Part shown: piece after piece, positions 8,939 to 10,000 of the stretch
Layout: each line of letters starts with the position of its first letter
How positions within the stretch are numbered: the first letter of the stretch is position 1
NCBI GenBank assembly: GCA_002005505.1
Contig: KV908377.1
Coordinates: 613,931-623,930, forward strand
Reading direction: 5' to 3'
Length of the DNA stretch: 10,000 nt
From: Botryococcus braunii
Taxonomy: Eukaryota; Chlorophyta; Trebouxiophyceae
The notes under the pieces: model-generated
Seen by the model: only the letters and a program-made list of their open reading frames with translations
Databases searched by the model: none
Told to the model about the DNA's origin: nothing
Translations under genes and position numbers: made by a program

Positions 8939-8993
8939 GGGATCGAACCCTCGACCGACTCGACCCAGAGTCGCGGTTCTAACCGATCGGCTA
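8939..8993 (-). promoter_or_regulatory. tRNA-like Pol III A and B boxes in the 3' LTR
   Basis: In element sense, the A box TAGCCGATCGG (8993-8983) fits TRGCNNANNGG, and the B box GGTTCGATCCC (8949-8939) fits GGTTCGANNCC. They are 33 nt apart, a spacing normal for tRNA genes. The segment between them contains CGACTC...GAGTCG, able to form an anticodon-arm-like hairpin. Acceptor-stem pairing is absent and the T-stem is imperfect, so this is not a functional tRNA. If active, this copy would transcribe outwards into the LINE in antisense. Confidence 0.8.
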
Positions 8994-9042
8994 AAAGTAC
9001 CAAGGTAATTGTACGATTAATCGCCCGCTTATGTATCCGAGC

Positions 9043-9069
9043 CGGATCGGGATGCCCAGGCCCGATCCG
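9043..9069. other. LTR hairpin, 9-bp stem (also at 9496-9522)
   Basis: CGGATCGGG and CCCGATCCG are exact complements around a 9-nt loop. The hairpin is present in both LTRs, upstream of the tRNA-like part in element sense. In the RNA it would fall in the LTR-terminal region and could act in RNA stability or 3'-end formation. Confidence 0.6.
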
Positions 9070-9086
9070 CTCCTCTCCGCACTACA

Positions 9087-9099
9087 TCTCCCCCCACCT
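9087..9099 (-). other. Polypurine tract of the TRIM
   Basis: In element sense AGGTGGGGGGAGA abuts the 3' LTR directly. Twelve of the 13 bases are purines. This is the expected site for priming plus-strand DNA synthesis, and it fixes the element's orientation as minus. Confidence 0.8.
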
Positions 9100-9136
9100 A
9101 AGAACCGAGCGTCCTCGCTCGTATTCCACTCTTAGG
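9097..9136 (-). other. Two-tier hairpin beside the polypurine tract
   Basis: The outer arms CCTAAGA (9097-9103) and TCTTAGG (9130-9136) are exact complements. They enclose an inner hairpin CGAGCG-TCCT-CGCTCG (9106-9121). The outer arm overlaps the polypurine tract. The structure could help present or protect the 3' end of the element RNA. No family is known to me. Confidence 0.55.
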
Positions 9137-9146
9137 TAAGGAGGCA

Positions 9147-9163
9147 GCGGCCCGATTGGCCGC
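9147..9163. other. Small GC hairpin in the TRIM internal region
   Basis: GCGGCC-CGATT-GGCCGC forms a perfect 6-bp stem with a 5-nt loop. It adds to the structured end of the internal region. Function unknown. Confidence 0.45.
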
Positions 9164-9227
9164 CCGGGAAGGAGATATACCGCGCTTACATCCCGCGATT
9201 ATCGCCACCGATCACCGAATCCCCCCT

Positions 9228-9344
9228 TTAGCACTGTGCCTGATCACATGGCCACTCCCGTGGGGCCTCAAACACGTGCACCAAGCACCTGCGATCGATA
9301 TGGGTCATCTCAGACTCGCGCTCATACCAGAGGCGATTTACCAT
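9228..9344 (-). CDS. Small open frame inside the TRIM (38 residues, speculative)
   Basis: In element sense, an ATG at 9344-9342 lies six bases past the T5 run and just downstream of the primer-binding site. It opens a 38-residue frame that ends at TAA 9230-9228. The peptide begins MVNRLWYERESEMTHIDRRC and contains three cysteines. It is not recognisably gag-like and lacks a full CCHC knuckle. The frame is open upstream through the primer-binding site into the LTR, as far as a TAG in the A-box region. A frame of this length can occur by chance in GC-rich DNA. Confidence 0.2.
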   Translation of the reverse strand: MVNRLWYERESEMTHIDRRCLVHVFEAPREWPCDQAQC

Positions 9345-9345
9345 G

Positions 9346-9350
9346 AAAAA
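9346..9350 (-). terminator. T5 run, likely Pol III terminator
   Basis: In element sense TTTTT occurs 31 nt past the end of the 5' LTR. Four or more Ts on the non-template strand stop Pol III. A transcript from the 5' LTR tRNA-like promoter would thus be roughly 110-120 nt and would end after the primer-binding site. This depends on the boxes being active. Confidence 0.5.
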
Positions 9351-9366
9351 TGGCCCATCAACCAGA

Positions 9367-9378
9367 TCGCCGATACCA
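9367..9378 (-). other. Primer-binding-site-like sequence of the TRIM
   Basis: In element sense TGGTATCGGCGA begins two bases after the CA end of the 5' LTR, the normal position. It shares TGGTATC and nine of 12 bases with TGGTATCAGAGC, the plant-type site for initiator tRNA-Met. A different tRNA ending in CGATACCA would pair better. The first-strand primer is therefore uncertain. Confidence 0.65.
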
Positions 9379-9380
9379 AA

Positions 9381-9539
9381 TGTTGTGCCGGGGGATCGAA
9401 CCCTCGACCGACTCGACCCAGAGTCGCGGTTCTAACCGATCGGCTAAAAGTACCAAGGTAATTGTACGATTAATCGCCCGCTTATGTATCCGAGCCGGAT
9501 CGGGATGCCCAGGCCCGATCCGCTCCTCTCCGCACTACA
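9381..9539 (-). repeat. 5' LTR of the TRIM (right copy)
   Basis: 159 bp, identical to 8928-9086. In element orientation this is the upstream LTR, so promoter activity here would drive transcription into the primer-binding site and internal region. No convincing TATA box is seen in the sense direction; the only clear promoter-like signals are the Pol III A and B boxes. Confidence 0.95.
9392..9446 (-). promoter_or_regulatory. tRNA-like Pol III A and B boxes in the 5' LTR
   Basis: The A box is at 9446-9436 and the B box at 9402-9392, same sequence and spacing as in the other LTR. Pol III usually starts 10-20 nt upstream of the A box, which would be near 9455-9465. A TTTT (9449-9446) overlaps the first base of the A box, very close to the expected start. 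The loop CTCTGGG could present a CTG (Gln-like) anticodon, but I do not assign a parent tRNA. Confidence 0.8.
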
Positions 9540-9544
9540 TCCCT
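9540..9544. repeat. Target-site duplication, right copy (TCCCT)
   Basis: Exact second copy of the five bases at 8923-8927, directly after the CA end of the right LTR. LINE coding sequence resumes here (CGA GAC CAG…). Confidence 0.95.
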
Positions 9545-9850
9545 CGAGACCAGAGGATTTGCACGAGGTGCTCCTCAGAGCTCGTTGGTGATGAACATCA
9601 TCTGTTGTTCACCTGTCCGGCTGTACAACATGTACGGCAACAATTTATGCATCTCTTTCAACAAAGGAGTCGATCTGTACAGACGTTTATGTGGCAAGAA
9701 GACCTTGAAGGGGTTGCCAAATTTGTGACTAGAGCATTGGAGAGCTACCTCACTCTCCCAGGTGCTGTGCGACCTTAGTTGGCTAAGATATGGGTCATTC
9801 ATTGTACTGCCGTCCTCTTCAGCCCTAGTGGCTGGTCTTTGGATGTAATC

Positions 9851-9868
9851 TTCCTTCCTTCCTTTCCC
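9851..9868. repeat. (TTCC)n tract, probable LINE 3' tail
   Basis: Several TTCC units follow TGTAATC about 70 bp after the RT stop codon. Many LINEs end in short tandem repeats rather than poly-A, so this is the best candidate for the 3' end. Without a second copy of the family the boundary is unproven. Confidence 0.5.
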
Positions 9869-9901
9869 TACAGCTCGCCCTACAGGCGGCCCTACAGCTC
9901 G
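9866..9901. repeat. Three 12-bp tandem units
   Basis: CCCTACAGCTCG (9866-9877), CCCTACAGGCGG (9878-9889) and CCCTACAGCTCG (9890-9901). The first and third are identical. The array directly follows the TTCC tract and may be flanking DNA or a terminal repeat of the LINE. Confidence 0.8.
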
Positions 9902-9951
9902 CAGCTTGAGGATCAATATTGAAAGTCGCACGTGGATCCCACATGTGTACG

Positions 9952-9994
9952 ACGTGACCTTATCTGCAGGAGCTAAGATCCGACCAGGTCACGT
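9952..9994. repeat. Inverted repeat, 9-bp arms, at the window edge
   Basis: ACGTGACCT (9952-9960) and AGGTCACGT (9986-9994) are exact complements 25 bp apart. The context is cut off by the window end, so its role cannot be judged. Confidence 0.45.
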
Positions 9995-10000
9995 ATCAAC

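Larger units (their letters stand above)
8928..9086 (-). repeat. 3' LTR of the TRIM (left copy)
   Basis: 159 bp, running from TG at 8928 to CA at 9086 on the plus strand. It matches 9381-9539 base for base in my reading. Direct-repeat identity extends two more bases on the right (to 9088) by chance overlap with the target site. It contains the tRNA-like Pol III boxes, the palindrome CGATTAATCG (9014-9023) and a 9-bp-stem hairpin (9043-9069). Translated in the LINE frame it gives the junk tail ending at TAA 9006-9008. Confidence 0.95.
8928..9539 (-). mobile_element. TRIM (miniature LTR retrotransposon) with tRNA-like LTRs
   Basis: The 612-bp element consists of two 159-bp direct repeats, identical as read, around a 294-bp internal region. 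The ends are TG...CA, with a short imperfect inverted repeat (TGTTGTGC / GCACTACA), and a 5-bp TCCCT duplication flanks it. The orientation is minus. Next to the right-hand LTR is a primer-binding-like TGGTATCGGCGA (9378-9367), and next to the left-hand LTR a purine tract AGGTGGGGGGAGA (9099-9087). No gag or pol is present, so it is non-autonomous and must use proteins of another LTR element. Identical LTRs and an intact duplication mean a recent insertion. The size (about 0.6 kb, LTRs 100-250 bp) is typical of TRIMs. What is odd is that each LTR holds a tRNA-like sequence with both Pol III boxes. Cassandra TRIMs carry 5S rRNA sequence in the LTR instead, and I see no 5S similarity here. Confidence 0.93.
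6852..9778 (+). pseudogene. LINE reverse transcriptase, split by the TRIM insertion
   Basis: Positions below count from GTG 6966. The frame is open from 6852, after TGA 6849-6851, and already reads as LINE protein before 6966 (HRFWKTLRRERDRLPEPLRD). There is no in-frame ATG until about residue 106, so the start is missing. RT motifs appear in order: GKSPGKDG (65-72), NYRPIAV (136-142), GFRPEMSTT (174-182), motif A FLDLSKAYDRV (205-215, catalytic D207), motif B GVPQGCPISPTLF (263-275) and motif C FADD (313-316, D315/D316), followed by thumb and connector. All catalytic aspartates are present. The frame enters the TRIM at 8928 and stops at TAA 9006-9008, after about 26 foreign residues. The native end resumes at 9545-9778 and carries a zinc knuckle C-x2-C-x9-H-x4-C (CTRCSSELVGDEHHLLFTC). 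The insertion adds 617 bp including the target duplication, and also shifts the frame. The protein would copy element RNA into DNA at the nick. This copy is broken. Confidence 0.9.
6852..9868 (+). mobile_element. 5'-truncated non-LTR retrotransposon (LINE) with nested TRIM
   Basis: The element is defined by its reverse transcriptase frame and a C-terminal CCHC knuckle. No endonuclease or ORF1 domain is seen upstream, which fits the 5' truncation usual for LINE copies made by target-primed reverse transcription. The 3' end is uncertain: about 70 bp after the stop codon at 9778 there is TGTAATC followed by a (TTCC)n tract (9851-9868), which I take as the likely tail. I did not find a target-site duplication. 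The element is interrupted at 8927/8928 by the 612-bp TRIM, so the LINE is the older of the two. Its clade is not assigned. Confidence 0.75.

Noticed and set aside
8928..9008. A genuine tRNA gene pair on the minus strand, or an RT C-terminus reading CCAGGSNPRPT...
   Set aside because: The A and B boxes are good, but no acceptor stem can form and the T-stem has mismatches, so no functional tRNA is present. The protein reading is the typical translation of antisense tRNA sequence, and is an artefact of the insertion.
9169..9181. GAAGGAGATATAC, identical to a common expression-vector ribosome binding site
   Set aside because: No other vector sequence, promoter or ATG follows at the expected place, and it lies inside a TRIM with natural boundaries. 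Judged coincidental.
9156..9461. Plus-strand 101-residue frame through the TRIM interior
   Set aside because: It runs antisense to the element and ends in the same antisense-tRNA peptide as the LINE fusion tail. There is no independent support.
8928..9539. Retrozyme (hammerhead ribozyme LTR element) or Cassandra
   Set aside because: I found no CTGATGA plus GAAA hammerhead core on either strand of the LTR, and no 5S rRNA-like sequence.
1023..9539. Bacterial-type operon, CRISPR array or phage defence system
   Set aside because: Gene spacing, LINE and LTR elements and microsatellites indicate eukaryotic DNA. No regularly spaced repeat-spacer array or ribosome-binding-site-linked gene row is present.
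8928..9541. Simple 161-bp direct duplication or two independent SINE insertions
   Set aside because: A single TCCCT duplication flanks the whole 612-bp unit, with TG...CA ends on each repeat and a primer-binding-like site and purine tract just inside. That fits one LTR-type insertion, not two SINEs or a tandem duplication.

Overview
The window looks like nuclear DNA of a eukaryote. It holds microsatellites, a non-LTR retrotransposon (LINE) reverse transcriptase, a miniature LTR retrotransposon (TRIM), long gene-poor stretches and no operon-like packing. A plant or alga is the best guess: TRIMs are best known in plants, and the TRIM's primer-binding site resembles the plant initiator-tRNA-Met type. 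Nothing here fixes the species.

Layout. Positions 1-2760 are mostly gene-poor. They hold a possible small secreted-protein exon on the minus strand (392-649), a minus-strand remnant resembling the C-terminus of a retroelement polyprotein (1023-1493), and several inverted repeats, including a perfect 22-bp palindrome at 2202-2223. At 2767-3327 two diverged minus-strand paralogous fragments lie in tandem. At 3405-4727 (minus) is the only long ORF without an obvious mobile-element origin, a 440-residue protein with divergent ankyrin-like repeats. A (CA)n tract and a GGCA-rich 44-bp tandem repeat follow at 4951-5120. Positions 5121-6740 contain only a weak minus-strand ORF and short repeats.

Positions 6852 to about 9868 hold a 5'-truncated LINE reverse transcriptase in the plus orientation, preceded by three similar small inverted repeats (6745-6824). 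The LINE reading frame is cut at 8927, between the polymerase body and a C-terminal CCHC zinc knuckle.

The cut is caused by a young 612-bp element at 8928-9539. Its two 159-bp terminal repeats read as identical and carry TG...CA ends. The element is flanked by a perfect 5-bp target duplication (TCCCT), and has a purine tract and a primer-binding-like site correctly placed for a minus-strand orientation. It is therefore a TRIM. Each LTR carries, in the element's sense direction, a tRNA-like sequence with consensus RNA polymerase III A and B boxes. A T5 run lies just past the primer-binding site. This is a tRNA-type analogue of the Cassandra TRIMs, whose LTRs carry 5S rRNA sequence, and it is the most interesting object in the window.
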